Positions 1 to 11,400 are shown, numbered from the stretch's first letter. The stretch is DNA of 53,144 bases from Paenimyroides ummariense (GCF_900115115.1 NZ_FOVI01000022.1:1-53144); one strand, 5' to 3'. Numbers and translations are program-made. The notes: a model not told the origin generated them from the letters alone.

Positions 1-135
1 TATTTGTTTGTTCCAACGTAAAATTATTAAATTATTCGTAAAAAAAACAGTGAGAATTTTAACATTTTTTATTTTGAAAAACCATAGTTATCGGAGTGGG
101 AATATCGCTTTTTTGAATTGTTAGAAATTATAATT

Positions 136-165
136 AAAAAAAGGAGAACTTTATATTTCTCCTTT
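136..165 (-). terminator. Rho-independent terminator of the SIR2-DUF262 module
   Basis: Perfect 9-bp inverted repeat (140-148 with 157-165, 8-base loop) followed on the minus strand by a run of seven T. It lies about 40 bases past the DUF262 stop codon, so it should end the leftward transcript. Confidence 0.75.
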
Positions 166-205
166 AACAAGTTGTTTTGACGATATGATGTTAGTGGAAT
201 TTTTT

Positions 206-1252
206 TTAGCAGTATTGTAATAAACTTTCAATTCTTCGTTTTCTTCTAGCTGTACTTTTAGTCCCAGCTGACATTGTCGTCTTATATTGTTGAATCAGTT
301 CTTCTTGTGATTTTCCTAAATATTTTGTGTAAAAATCTTCTAAGGTTTGATTTAAATTGTTAAAATCAATTTGATCAATAGTATTATTTTTAAGTTTTTC
401 AATTGCAAATCCCCATAGAGCATAAAAGTGACTGACTCCATCTATTTTTAAATTTTCAAGATTTAAATTTAATTTTCTAATAAATTCTGAATATTTGATA
501 AAATCATTTTCAAACTCTTGTAATGTATCTGTAGATGAATTTGAATATTCTTCTATTTTTTGATCAAGCATTTCAGGTTTATCACCTGCTATAACTTCTT
601 TATTTATTGAAGTGATAAGTAGTTCTGTTATATATTCTTCATCTTCTAATCTATTACGTTGTAATTTGTTTAATACAGGCTGCAGGACATCAGTTAATGC
701 AAGCTTTTTTATCAACTTATAGAATCCACTAGAATTATATTTGGCATTTCTTAATTCTTGTTTTGTCAGTGGTTCTCCATTTCTATTAAGTCTATCAAAA
801 ATATTATTGACAACATCAACTTGATTTGTATCAATGTATTCAATAGTTATATCATATCTCCAAAATGCTTTTTTCCAATCTGATAGATTACTTTCATCTA
901 AATCTTTAAAAGAAATATCAGATAACTCTTGAATACCAAAACCATCAGAATGGAAATCCTCTGGAGTTCTAATTTCATTTTTAATAAAGCTTAAAATTGC
1001 TCCTAATCTTTGTTTTCCGTCAATAACATCATACATGGTTTTACCAGTTTCTTCATCAATATGCTGATGGAGAAAAATAGGAGGAATAGGGAAATTTTTT
1101 AAAATTGTATCGATTAAAAATGATTTTTTAGATGGACTCCAAACATCACTTTTTCTTTGGTAATCTGGTTCAAAATTATACTTATTCAATTGATAATTTT
1201 CCCAAAAATTCGCAATATTTATTGTAGTACTATTTCTATTTAAAATATTCAT
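206..1252 (-). CDS. DUF262 (GmrSD/ParB-like N-terminal) family protein, 348 aa
   Basis: DUF262 domains form a ParB-like NTP-binding fold found in type IV restriction enzymes (GmrSD, BrxU) and in SspE. Visible family marks are PDYQRKSDVW near residues 29-38, DGKQRL at 78-83 (the family's DGxQR core) and LNRNGEPLTKQELRNA near 154-169. The C-terminal half looks helical and ends in a basic stretch. I see no HNH/DUF1524 nuclease motif, so this is a short DUF262-only protein and not a full GmrSD fusion. Its ATG overlaps the stop of the upstream SIR2-like gene by one base (TAATG), which implies translational coupling and a joint function. By eye it is more AT-rich than the housekeeping genes to its right. 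The family assignment is solid; a role as NTP-dependent sensor or regulator of the SIR2 partner is inference. Confidence 0.85.
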   Translation of the reverse strand: MNILNRNSTTINIANFWENYQLNKYNFEPDYQRKSDVWSPSKKSFLIDTILKNFPIPPIFLHQHIDEETGKTMYDVIDGKQRLGAILSFIKNEIRTPEDFHSDGFGIQELSDISFKDLDESNLSDWKKAFWRYDITIEYIDTNQVDVVNNIFDRLNRNGEPLTKQELRNAKYNSSGFYKLIKKLALTDVLQPVLNKLQRNRLEDEEYITELLITSINKEVIAGDKPEMLDQKIEEYSNSSTDTLQEFENDFIKYSEFIRKLNLNLENLKIDGVSHFYALWGFAIEKLKNNTIDQIDFNNLNQTLEDFYTKYLGKSQEELIQQYKTTMSAGTKSTARRKRRIESLLQYC

Positions 1253-2253
1253 TATAATAAAGGATTTGAGTTACTGTAAAAAATAACTTTATCAAAAAGT
1301 GTTGTTATAATAGCATTAAAAACTTTTGGTGTAAAGGGATTAATGACTTTAACCTCTTCAATTTCGGGATTAATGCTTGTTAAAATTGAATCTATTTCAA
1401 GTCTATCTACATGCCAATAAGAGAGCCCACAGATTAATAATTCATCTTCTTTATCTAAACTCTGAGCTATTTCTTTAGCTTTATCTCTGATTTCTTTAGC
1501 CCATTTGAAGTCTAATCTACTAGAATCACCGGCAGGTGGAATAATAGCATTTACAGAATTTAATGTGTCTATATTTTCATAGTTTAATGTAAACTCATCC
1601 ATATTACCATCATTAGAATCGCTATTATATCTTATTTCAAATGCTTCTTTTTCTTTTTTTATATTATAAGAAAAACTAATTGAGCCATGTGGTTTATATA
1701 CGATAACTTTCTTTTGGCGATCTTCTAGATTAGAAACATCAAATTCAATGTTGTGTTTCTTTAATATTCTTTCCAACCAAATATCATAGTTGAAAGTAAC
1801 TATATGTATTTTTTCTACATCAGGTGAATTATACAATTTATTTATGAACTTGAACCATGCCCAATCTGAGAAATCTTCAGAATCTATATCTAAAATATTA
1901 TTATAGTATGTGAAAAGAGCATGTAAGTATGTTACTAATTCTTTATATGCTTTGATGTAAATATTGCTTGATTTTTTATTATTTCTGTGTAAGATATTTG
2001 CACAAGTAATAATATCTTCAATAAGATTTATAGCTTCTTCATCTGACATATTTGGTCTAGCCCCAAGTGTCCATAGATTTGGACAATATCGATAGGAAAG
2101 AAAACCAGGTTTATCATTACCTGGCCAAGGCACAAGTTCTCCATTAGAAAATAGATTTTTTACATTAATTTCTCTCTCTTTCTTCTTTGAAAGAAAGTTA
2201 ATTAAATCAATTGTAAATCCATTACCTAAAAGTATATAGTAATTTTTACTCAT
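1252..2253 (-). CDS. SIR2-like domain protein, putative NAD-degrading effector, 333 aa
   Basis: SIR2-like domains in bacterial immunity usually hydrolyse NAD+ on phage sensing (Thoeris ThsA, DSR1/DSR2, SIR2-HerA, SIR2-Argonaute). The marks here are an N-terminal nucleotide-binding GNGFTIDL (10-17), TFNYD (153-157) with the candidate catalytic Asn155, KPHGS (187-191) with the candidate catalytic His189, and a late CGLSYWHVDRLEID block (275-288) resembling the family's C-terminal G-[YL]-S...D motif. Both residues needed for NADase activity therefore appear intact. There is no signal peptide or membrane segment, and no added sensor domain such as SLOG, STAND or TPR. The sensor could be the DUF262 partner encoded immediately downstream with TAATG overlap. 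Family membership is read from the motifs; the defence role is inference from the family and the pairing. Confidence 0.82.
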   Translation of the reverse strand: MSKNYYILLGNGFTIDLINFLSKKKEREINVKNLFSNGELVPWPGNDKPGFLSYRYCPNLWTLGARPNMSDEEAINLIEDIITCANILHRNNKKSSNIYIKAYKELVTYLHALFTYYNNILDIDSEDFSDWAWFKFINKLYNSPDVEKIHIVTFNYDIWLERILKKHNIEFDVSNLEDRQKKVIVYKPHGSISFSYNIKKEKEAFEIRYNSDSNDGNMDEFTLNYENIDTLNSVNAIIPPAGDSSRLDFKWAKEIRDKAKEIAQSLDKEDELLICGLSYWHVDRLEIDSILTSINPEIEEVKVINPFTPKVFNAIITTLFDKVIFYSNSNPLL

Positions 2254-2453
2254 TTATTAATTTGCAGGATTTGTTAAAATTTTCGCTAACGTTTATCATC
2301 GCAATATACTATTTAAATTCAAATGTTAAAAAAAAGTCTAATCTCTTTTATTTTATAAATCTCAATATATTGGTGTGTGTGTTTATAATAATTAATAATA
2401 GCATTCCTCAAAAAAAGTAATGAAAACTTTTTCGTTCTTAATTTTAAGCTTGT

Positions 2454-2461
2454 TATATTTG
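2454..2461 (+). promoter_or_regulatory. Promoter -7 box (TATATTTG) for the malic enzyme gene
   Basis: Exact match to the Bacteroidota TAnnTTTG -7 element, 22 bases before the ATG at 2484. No convincing -33 TTTG was seen. Confidence 0.5.
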
Positions 2462-2483
2462 TTACTTATCAAAAAACGAAATC

Positions 2484-4769
2484 ATGCACAAAGATTCAAA
2501 AAGAAGAGAAGCTTTATTATATCACGCAAAACCAAAACCCGGTAAAATTGCCGTAGTACCAACAAAACCTACAAGTACACAACGCGATTTGGCATTGGCT
2601 TATTCACCCGGAGTTGCAGAACCTTGTTTAGAAATCGAAAAAAATCCTGAAAACGCTTACAAATACACTGCTAAAGGAAACTTGGTGGCTGTAATTAGTA
2701 ACGGAACGGCTGTTTTAGGTTTGGGCGATATTGGCGCGCAGGCATCAAAACCGGTAATGGAAGGTAAAGGTTTGTTGTTTAAGATATTTGCCGATATCGA
2801 CGTTTTTGATATTGAAGTAGACACAAAGAATATCGATGATTTTGTAAAAATTGTAAAGGCGTTAGAACCTACTTTTGGTGGAATCAACTTAGAAGATATT
2901 AAAGCTCCCGAGTGTTTTGAAATTGAACGTCGTTTAAAAGAAGAAATGAATATTCCTGTAATGCACGACGACCAGCACGGAACGGCAATTATTTCCGGTG
3001 CGGCATTAATCAATGCGTGCGAATTACAGAAAAAAGATATTAAAGACGTTAAAATTGTTGTAAGTGGTGCAGGTGCCGCAGCAAATTCGTGTACTCAAAT
3101 GTATATTTCGGTTGGTGCAACAAAAGAAAACATTGTAATGTTAGACAGTAAAGGTGTTATTCGTGCCGATCGTGAAAATTTAGATCCTTCTAAAGCGGTT
3201 TGGGCAACCAAGCGCGACATTCATACGTTGGAAGATGCCATGAAAGATGCCGATGTGTTCATTGGATTATCTGCCGCAAACGTGCTATCGCCAGAAATGT
3301 TGAACACCATGGCTCCGGATCCTATTGTTTTGGCAATGGCAAATCCAAACCCTGAAATTGCATACGATTTGGCAATGGCTACTCGTAAAGATATCATTAT
3401 GGGGACAGGTAGATCAGATTTTCCTAACCAGGTAAACAACGTTTTAGGTTTCCCATTTATTTTCCGTGGAGCGTTAGATGTTCGCGCTACAAAAATTAAC
3501 GAAGAAATGAAGCTGGCTGCCGTTTACGCTTTGGCTAAATTGGCAAAAGAAACAGTGCCTGAACAAGTAAACATAGCTTACGGTGCAAAGAAATTAAGCT
3601 TCGGTAAAGATTATATTATTCCTAAACCGTTTGATCCACGTTTAATGACCGAAATTCCACCGGCAGTTGCAAAAGCAGCTATGGAATCGGGCGTGGCTAC
3701 AGAACCAATTACCAATTGGGAAGCATATCGTAACGAACTTTCTGATCGTATGGGATCCGATAATAAATTGGTACGTTTGTTAATGAATCGTGCGAAGTTA
3801 GATCCTAAAAAAGTAGTTTATACCGAAGCCGATCAGTTAAATGTACTAAAAGCAGCACAGATTGCTTACGAAGAAGGTATTGCCGAACCAATTTTATTAG
3901 GAAATAAAGAAATTATTTTAGAGTTAAAAGAAGAAATTGGTTTTGATGCCGATGTAATGATAATTGACCCTAAAACCAAAGAAGAAGCCGATCGTAGAGA
4001 ACGTTATGCAGAATTCTTCTGGAATTCAAGAAAACGCAGAGGTGTAACTTTAATCGATGCTCAAAAATTAATGCGAGATCGCAGTTATTTTGCATCAATG
4101 ATGGTGTTGAAAGGCGAAGCCGATGCGATGCTTTCGGGTTACTCACGCAGTTATCCAACATCGTTAAAACCGGTTTTAGATTTAATTCCGCGTGCAAACG
4201 GCGTATCAAAAGTAGCGGCAACTAATTTAATGCTTACCAATCACGGACCAATGTTTTTGTCTGATACTTCTGTAAACCCAAATCCAGCAGCAGAAGAAAC
4301 AGCAAAAATTGCTTTAATGACCAGTCATGTGGTTAAAATGTTTGGAATGGATCCGGTGGTGGCAATGATTTCTTTCGGAAACTTTGGATCATCAAAAGAA
4401 GAAACTCCAAGAAAAATGCGTACAGCAGTTGAGTTGTTGCATGAACAACATCCGGAGATGATTGTTGACGGTGAAATTCAAATGGATTTTGCTTTGAACC
4501 AGCAAATGTTAAAAGAGAAATTTCCGTTTTCAAAATTAGTCGGTAAAAAGGTAAACACGTTGGTTTTTGCCAATTTAGATGCTGCAAATACCACTTATAA
4601 AATGTTGAAAGAATTAAACGGAGCAACATCAATCGGACCTATTTTATTAGGGTTAGATGCACCTGTACACGTATTTCAGTTAGGTGCAAGTGTAGATGAA
4701 ATGGTGAATATGACGGCGGTTGCGGTTATTGATGCCCAGGAAAAAATCGCACGAAAAAAGAATATATAG
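2484..4769 (+). CDS. maeB: NADP-dependent malic enzyme, MaeB type with PTA-like domain, 761 aa
   Basis: Oxidatively decarboxylates malate to pyruvate and yields NADPH. It is the large two-part bacterial type: malic domain (about 1-160), NAD(P)-binding domain (about 165-400) and a C-terminal phosphotransacetylase-like domain (about 430-755) that is thought to be regulatory. Visible motifs are the malic-enzyme signature HDDQHGTA at 161-168 and the Rossmann turn GAGAAA at 195-200. The length fits the MaeB family. The gene has its own promoter box and stands just upstream of ruvA-sprA on the same strand. No frameshift or missing region is apparent. NADP rather than NAD use is inferred from the MaeB-like architecture. 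Confidence 0.95.
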   Translation: MHKDSKRREALLYHAKPKPGKIAVVPTKPTSTQRDLALAYSPGVAEPCLEIEKNPENAYKYTAKGNLVAVISNGTAVLGLGDIGAQASKPVMEGKGLLFKIFADIDVFDIEVDTKNIDDFVKIVKALEPTFGGINLEDIKAPECFEIERRLKEEMNIPVMHDDQHGTAIISGAALINACELQKKDIKDVKIVVSGAGAAANSCTQMYISVGATKENIVMLDSKGVIRADRENLDPSKAVWATKRDIHTLEDAMKDADVFIGLSAANVLSPEMLNTMAPDPIVLAMANPNPEIAYDLAMATRKDIIMGTGRSDFPNQVNNVLGFPFIFRGALDVRATKINEEMKLAAVYALAKLAKETVPEQVNIAYGAKKLSFGKDYIIPKPFDPRLMTEIPPAVAKAAMESGVATEPITNWEAYRNELSDRMGSDNKLVRLLMNRAKLDPKKVVYTEADQLNVLKAAQIAYEEGIAEPILLGNKEIILELKEEIGFDADVMIIDPKTKEEADRRERYAEFFWNSRKRRGVTLIDAQKLMRDRSYFASMMVLKGEADAMLSGYSRSYPTSLKPVLDLIPRANGVSKVAATNLMLTNHGPMFLSDTSVNPNPAAEETAKIALMTSHVVKMFGMDPVVAMISFGNFGSSKEETPRKMRTAVELLHEQHPEMIVDGEIQMDFALNQQMLKEKFPFSKLVGKKVNTLVFANLDAANTTYKMLKELNGATSIGPILLGLDAPVHVFQLGASVDEMVNMTAVAVIDAQEKIARKKNI

Positions 4770-4821
4770 TTTTATAAAAGATACCAAAGCCAATAAGCGT
4801 TAATTTATTAATAAAATTTTC

Positions 4822-4829
4822 TATTTTTG
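4822..4829 (+). promoter_or_regulatory. Promoter -7 box (TATTTTTG) for ruvA-sprA
   Basis: Exact TAnnTTTG match 21 bases before the ruvA ATG at 4851. Because sprA follows ruvA by only four bases, this box probably serves both. Confidence 0.5.
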
Positions 4830-4850
4830 ATGAAAATTTAAAGTAAAAAA

Positions 4851-5432
4851 ATGATTGCGTTTTTAAAAGGTCGTTTGGTAGAAAAAACTCCTACAGATAT
4901 TATAATAGATTGCAACGGAATTGGCTATCAGGTTCATATTTCGTTGCATTCTTATTCTTTAATTAAAGATTCGGAAGCAATTCAGATCCACACTTACCTT
5001 CAAATTAAAGAAGACGCACATATTTTATACGGATTTATCGAAAAAACAGAACGCGAGCTTTTTAAGCTGTTGATTTCTGTTTCTGGAATTGGCGGAAATA
5101 CGGCTCGAAACATGTTGTCGTACGTTTCTCCAAATGATTTAATACAGGCAATTGGATCAAACGATGTAAAAACAATACAGTCAATCAAAGGTATCGGACT
5201 AAAAACCGCACAACGCGTTATATTAGATTTACAGGAAAAAGTGCTGAAATTGTATGGTTTAGAAGATTTATCTGCTCCTGTAAACAATACAAATGCAGAA
5301 GAAGCGTTATCTGCTTTAGAAGTTCTTGGTTTTGTACGAAAAGCTACCGAAAAAGTAGTGAAGAAAATCGTTGAGCAAAATCCGGAAGTTACTGTAGAGC
5401 AGATTATTAAGTTGGCATTAAAAGGGTTGTAG
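4851..5432 (+). CDS. ruvA: Holliday junction branch-migration protein RuvA, 193 aa
   Basis: RuvA binds four-way junctions as a tetramer and loads the RuvB motor during recombinational repair. The protein has the N-terminal OB-fold (MIAFLKGRLVEKTP start), two helix-hairpin-helix motifs (VSGIGGNTARNML and IKGIGLKTAQRVILDL, about residues 77-130) and the C-terminal RuvB-contacting domain after a short linker. The length is normal for the family. Its stop codon is four bases before the sprA start, so the two genes are read together. That neighbourhood recurs in flavobacteria and is not evidence of a functional link. Confidence 0.96.
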   Translation: MIAFLKGRLVEKTPTDIIIDCNGIGYQVHISLHSYSLIKDSEAIQIHTYLQIKEDAHILYGFIEKTERELFKLLISVSGIGGNTARNMLSYVSPNDLIQAIGSNDVKTIQSIKGIGLKTAQRVILDLQEKVLKLYGLEDLSAPVNNTNAEEALSALEVLGFVRKATEKVVKKIVEQNPEVTVEQIIKLALKGL

Positions 5433-5436
5433 CATT

Positions 5437-8400
5437 TTGAGAGCATCTTCACGTATATACATTTATTTAAAATACTTTTTAGTCGTTATCTTTTTGGGTA
5501 ACGCTGCGCCTGCTTTGGCACAAATTGAAGAAACCGAAGAAGAAAGCGTAATTATTCGCGGAGCTATTTCTTTGAAAGATGTAGATAGTATCATGAAAAT
5601 GTACACCTACGATCCGGTTTCAGACAAATACTTGTACACCGTTACCAATAACGATTACAACTTGGAATATCCTATGGTTTTAACCCGTAAGCAGTACGAG
5701 GATATTTTGCTGAAAGCTGCCATGCGCGAATACTATTCTAAAAGATTAGCTGCAGCCGAAGACCGATTAACCGAAGATGAAAAGAAAGATTTATTACCGG
5801 GATATTATGTAAATTCTAAACTTTTTGAAACCATTTTTGGCGGTAATACTATTGATGTAAAACCAAGCGGTAACGTAGAATTAGATTTGGGTATTCGCTT
5901 TACAAAGCAAGATAACCCAATTATATCGCCAAGAAACCGCCGTACGTTTGCGTTAGATTTTAACCAGCGCATCAACTTAAGTTTACAGGGAAAAGTAGGA
6001 ACGCGTTTAAATACCGACATTAACTTTAACAACCAGTCAACATTAGATTTTCAAAGACAAATGCTTAAGTTGAACTACGAACCAGACGAAGATGCTATTC
6101 TTCAGGGGATCGAAGTGGGTAACGTAAGCATGCCGGTAAATAACTCGTTAGTTCGTGGGGCACAAAATCTTTTTGGTGTAAAAACCAAGTTGCAGTTCGG
6201 GCGTACAACAATTACCGGTGTGGTTTCTAAACAAACATCAGAACGTAAAACTATTGTTGCAGAAGGTGGCGGAACAGTGCAAAACTTCGAAATGTTTGCT
6301 TTGGATTATGAGCAAAACCGAAATTTCTTTTTATCGCAATACTTTAGATACCAGTACGATAATGCCTTAAGAAATTATCCGTATATCGACAGCCGTGTGC
6401 GTATTACCCGTGTAGAAGTTTGGGTAACCAACCGCCAAAACCGTGTTGGGCAAACAAACAATAACATGCGTAACATTATCGCGCTTCAAGATTTAGGTGA
6501 GGCACGATTAAGCAACGCAAGTACCGATCGTATCATTGGGTTGGATCTAACGGCGAATCCTACATTCTTTGGTACTTCACAAGTAAATGCACCGGTTGAT
6601 AATAAGAACAACCAATTCAATCCGGGAGCTATTGGTACTAACTTTTTAAATGAAGGCATCCGTCAGATCAACACGGCACAAGCAGGATTTAATATTCCTG
6701 TAACAGAAGGTCGCGATTATGTGAAATTAGAAAATGCCCGAAAATTATTAGAAAACGAGTTTAAGTTTCATCCGCAATTAGGATACATTACGTTACAGCA
6801 AGCGTTGAATAACGATGAGGTTTTGGCTGTAGCGTTTGAATATACCATTGGTGGAAAAGTTTATAAAGTTGGGGAATTTGGAACCGATGGAGTAGATGCT
6901 ACCGTAATTGGTCAAGACGGAAACAATCAGGATATCCCAACAACACAAGGTTTGGTTTTAAAGATGCTGAAAAGCACCCTGGCATCGGTTGATGAACCTG
7001 TTTGGGATTTAATGATGAAAAACATGTATCAAATTCCAAATACAAGTTTTATCGAAAAAGAAGGTTTCCGTTTTAACATCATGTACACCGATCCTTCGCC
7101 GTTAAATTATATTTCGCCGGTTGCAGGAACAACTTTACCGGAAGATGTGGCAAATACGCCTTTATTGAATGTATTTAATTTAGATCGATTGAATGCTACC
7201 GATGATCCGCAAGCGGGCGGTGACGGTTGGTTCGATTATATAGCAAACAGCCCAACAAGTAACAATCCGTCAAACAATAACAATAATCAAGGCGGTGGCG
7301 GTGGCTATGGTAATAACAATAGTAATTCGGCACTGCAGAATATGAATAAGTTCGAAGGTATTACTGTTGATCAGGAACGTGGACGAATTATTTTTACAAC
7401 GGTTGAACCTTTTGGGGAACACTTGTTTAAAAAGCTTTCTAACGGAACAGGCGAAAACTATGATGTTGACGCAAGTTACAACCCTAACCAGAAAAAATAC
7501 GTTTATAAAAATCTGTATCGCAATACTTACATAAAAGCGATGCAAGACAGTGAGAAAAATAAGTTCCAGTTAAAAGGAAAAGCCAGCAGTTCAAGTGGCG
7601 ATGGTATTCCTATTAATGGATTTAACATAGCACAAGGATCGGTTGTAGTTACCGCAGGTGGTAGAACATTGATGGAAGGTGCCGATTATACCGTTGATTA
7701 CCAACGTGGAATGGTTAATATTTTAGATCCGGGTTTACGTGAAAGCAATACACCTATTGAAATTTCTGTAGAAGAAAATTCAATGTTTTCTCAAACTCGC
7801 AGAAACTTTTTCGGGGTACATGTTGATCATCAGGTAAACGACAAATTAATTTTAGGTGCAACCTATTTACGCTTAACAGAACAACCTTTAACCGTAAAAT
7901 CAAACTATGGCGAAGAATCGGTAAATAACACTATTTACGGTTTCAATATGAACTATTCTACCGATGTACCTTTCTTAACACGTTGGGTAAACAAGTTGCC
8001 AAATATAGATACCGATGTAATGTCAACCTTAACTTTTAAAGGAGAATTTGCGTATTTAAAACCGGGTGCATCGAAAATGGATCAACTTAACGGAGAAGCA
8101 ACTTCTTTTATTGAAAATTTCGAAGGAACGCAAAGTAACATTGATGTGCTGAATCCTACCATGTGGTTTCTATCATCTGTGCCTGTAGGTTTCGGCGAGA
8201 ATTTTACCGATTTACAATCTGGCTATCGTCGTGCAAAAATGTCGTGGTATAACATCGATCAAATTTTTTATAGTCCATACCGTCGCCCCGACAGTGTTAC
8301 CGATGCTATGATTTCATCGAACAAAACCCGCCGTATCAATAAAGAAGAATTATTCCCTACCATGGATGTGGCACAAGGCGAACTGTTAACGGTAAATCCA

Positions 8401-11400
8401 TTAAACTTAACGTATTATCCAAAAGAACGCGGACCTTACAATTTTAATCCGCAGTTTTTAGCAAATAACGAATTACCAAATCCACAGCAAAACTGGGCAG
8501 GTATTATGCGTTCTATCGCATCAACCAATTTTGAACAGGCAAACGTGGAATACATTGAATTTTGGATGATGGATCCTTATACAGGTAATACCGGCGATGT
8601 TACAAGTACAGCAAATACAGGTAAGGTTTATTTCAATTTAGGATACATTTCAGAAGATATTTTGCAAGATGGTATGAAGCAATACGAAAACGGATTGCCT
8701 ACACCGGGAACAAATGCACCAACGATTAGTTCGGTTTGGGGTAAAGTTCCGGCATCAACTGCTTTAATTTATGCGTTTGATACCGATGCAAACAACCGTA
8801 TTTATCAGGATGTTGGTTTAGACGGATTGAACGATGAGGAAGAAAAAGCGAAGTTTACGCAATTTTCTGGTTTAGCAGATCCTGCGGCAGATAACTACGA
8901 ATTTTTCCTAACGGCACAGGGCGATATCATTTCGCGCTATAAAAATTACAACGGTTTGCAAGGCAACACGCCAATTCAGTTTTCGGACACAAACAGAGGA
9001 AACAGCAATTTACCCGACGTAGAAGATATCGATAACGATAATACCATGAACACCATTAATGCGTATTATCAGTATGAGGTTAATGTAAATGCCAATCCGG
9101 TAATTGGTGAAAATTATGTGGTAGATATTCGTACAACTACTGAGAAATTTTTAAACGGAAATACAACTCCGGTTAAATGGGTGCAGTATAAAGTGCCAAT
9201 TATTGCAAGTCAGGAATACGCTGTGGGAGCCATTTCAGATTTACAGTCGGTACGTTTTATGCGTATGTTCTTAACAGGTTTCTCTGAAGAAGTAACGTTG
9301 CGTTTTGCGACTTTGAATTTGGTTCGAAGCGATTGGAGAAGATATACCGATAATTTGGTTGAAGATCCTAATGTAGTAGTGCAAGGAACCAACACCGGTT
9401 TCGATGTTACCACACTGAATATATTAAACAACTATTCACGTACGCCAATTCCGTATGTATTGCCTCCGGGAATTACCCGCGAACGCGTAAATCAAAATAA
9501 CACTATTATTAACCAAAACGAGCAGGCGTTATCGCTACGTGTGTATAAGGCAAATTCTACGGTGACTCCCGATGGTTTAGAACCAGATGATTCCAGAGCG
9601 GTATTTAAAAATGTAGGTAATATTGATATGCGCCAGTACAAAAAACTGCGTATGTTTTTACACGCCGAAGCATTAGAAAGTGCGACAGATGCTTCAAGGT
9701 TGAAAGATGATGAAATGGTAGCATTCATTCGTTTTGGTAACGATTTTACAAACAACTTCTATCAGGTAGAAATTCCGTTGAAGTTAACAGAATGGGGTAC
9801 AACTATTTCAGAAGAGGTTTGGCCGTTAGCCAACGAAATTGAATTACAGTTAGAATTGCTTACTAAGTTAAAGTTGATGCGTAACCGTGATCAAAATCAA
9901 GATCCGAGTTTTATTTATTTTAAAAACGAAGATGAACTGGCACCGGAATTGGCAAGCAAAATCAATAAACTGCGTATTGGTATCAAAGGAAATCCAAACT
10001 TTGGTATGTTAAGAACCATTATGATCGGGGTTCGAAACAATACAAGAATTCTGTATCAAGATTCGCCACAATCGCCAAGAGATATTCGTGGGGAAGTTTG
10101 GTTTAACGAATTGCGTATGTCTGATATGACCAATAAAGGCGGTTGGGCAGCTGTTGCAACGGTTGATGCTAAAATTGCAGATTTTGCAGCGGTAACGGCA
10201 ACGGTTAACAAACAAACAATGGGCTTTGGCGCGTTAGAACAAGGTCCGCAAGAACGCAGTAGGGAAGATGTTTTTAATTACAATGTTACAACGGCAGTAA
10301 ATGCACATCAGGTATTGCCTAAAAAATGGAATTTGAATATTCCGTTCAGTTATTCTATTGCCGAAGAAAAAATTACACCAGAGTACGATCCTAACGATCC
10401 GGATGTTCGCCTACAAGCAAAAATGGATGAAGCACAAAGTGCCGATGAACGCAAACAAATTAAAGATCGTGCCATTGAATATACCAAACGTACAAGTATC
10501 AACTTTATTGGGGTAAACAAGCAACGCAGTCCAAACCAAAAACAGCGTTTTTACGATGTTGAGAATTTAACGCTTTCGCATTCGTTCAATCAGGTAGAAC
10601 AACATAATTTCGAAATTGAACAACTGTTAGATCAACAGGCACGTTCGTCTTTAAATTATGCATATTCGTTCAAACCTTGGAATATCGAACCATTTAAAAA
10701 AGCAGAAAATCTTAAAAAGAACCGCTATTTAAAATTGTTCAGTGATTTTAATTTAAATCTGCTGCCAACAAGTGTTACTTTTAATTCGGATGTATTGCGA
10801 CAGTACAACCAGCAAAAGTACAGAATGATCGATGTGGAAGGTATCGAAATTCAACCATTGTACCGCAGAAATTATTTCTTTAATTACAATTACGGTCTTA
10901 ATTTTAATCTTACAAAAAGTTTAACCCTTAATTACACGGCATCAAATAATAATGTGGTGCGTAATTTTATGGATGAAAACCGATTTGTAGATAACTCTTT
11001 GGGAATATGGGATGGTTATTTTGATCCGGGAACGCCTAATTTACGCATGCAAACATTACAGTTAAACTACAAATTACCTTTTGATAAAGTTCCGTTTTTG
11101 GCATTTCTTAATAGTGATTATTCTTACACGGGCGATTACAGCTGGCAACGTGCAACAGATGCTTTTTCAAATGTTGATTACAACGGCGTAAATTACCAAT
11201 TGGGTAACACCATACAAAATGCCAACAGACATAGTTTAAATACCAACGTACAAATGGAGGTGTTGTATAAGTATTTAGGCTTGGTAACAAGTAAGCAAAA
11301 AAATAAAAAACCAACAGCATTAGCTAGCCAAAAGCCACAACCGGGACAAAAAGTTGAGCGTAATAAAGAGTTAACCGATAAAGAGAAAAAAGAACAGGAA

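Noticed and set aside
2281..2320. CGCTAACGTTT phrase upstream of the SIR2 gene as an integron attC or insertion site
   Set aside because: It does not fit the attC core consensus on both sides, and I find no matching direct repeat at the left edge of the module.
3970..4632. Minus-strand ORFs inside the malic enzyme gene
   Set aside because: They are shadow frames of a well-conserved gene, with no start signals and no recognisable product.
5805..11320. Many minus-strand ORFs of 60-90 codons inside sprA
   Set aside because: Antisense frames of a long AT-rich gene; no promoter or family evidence.
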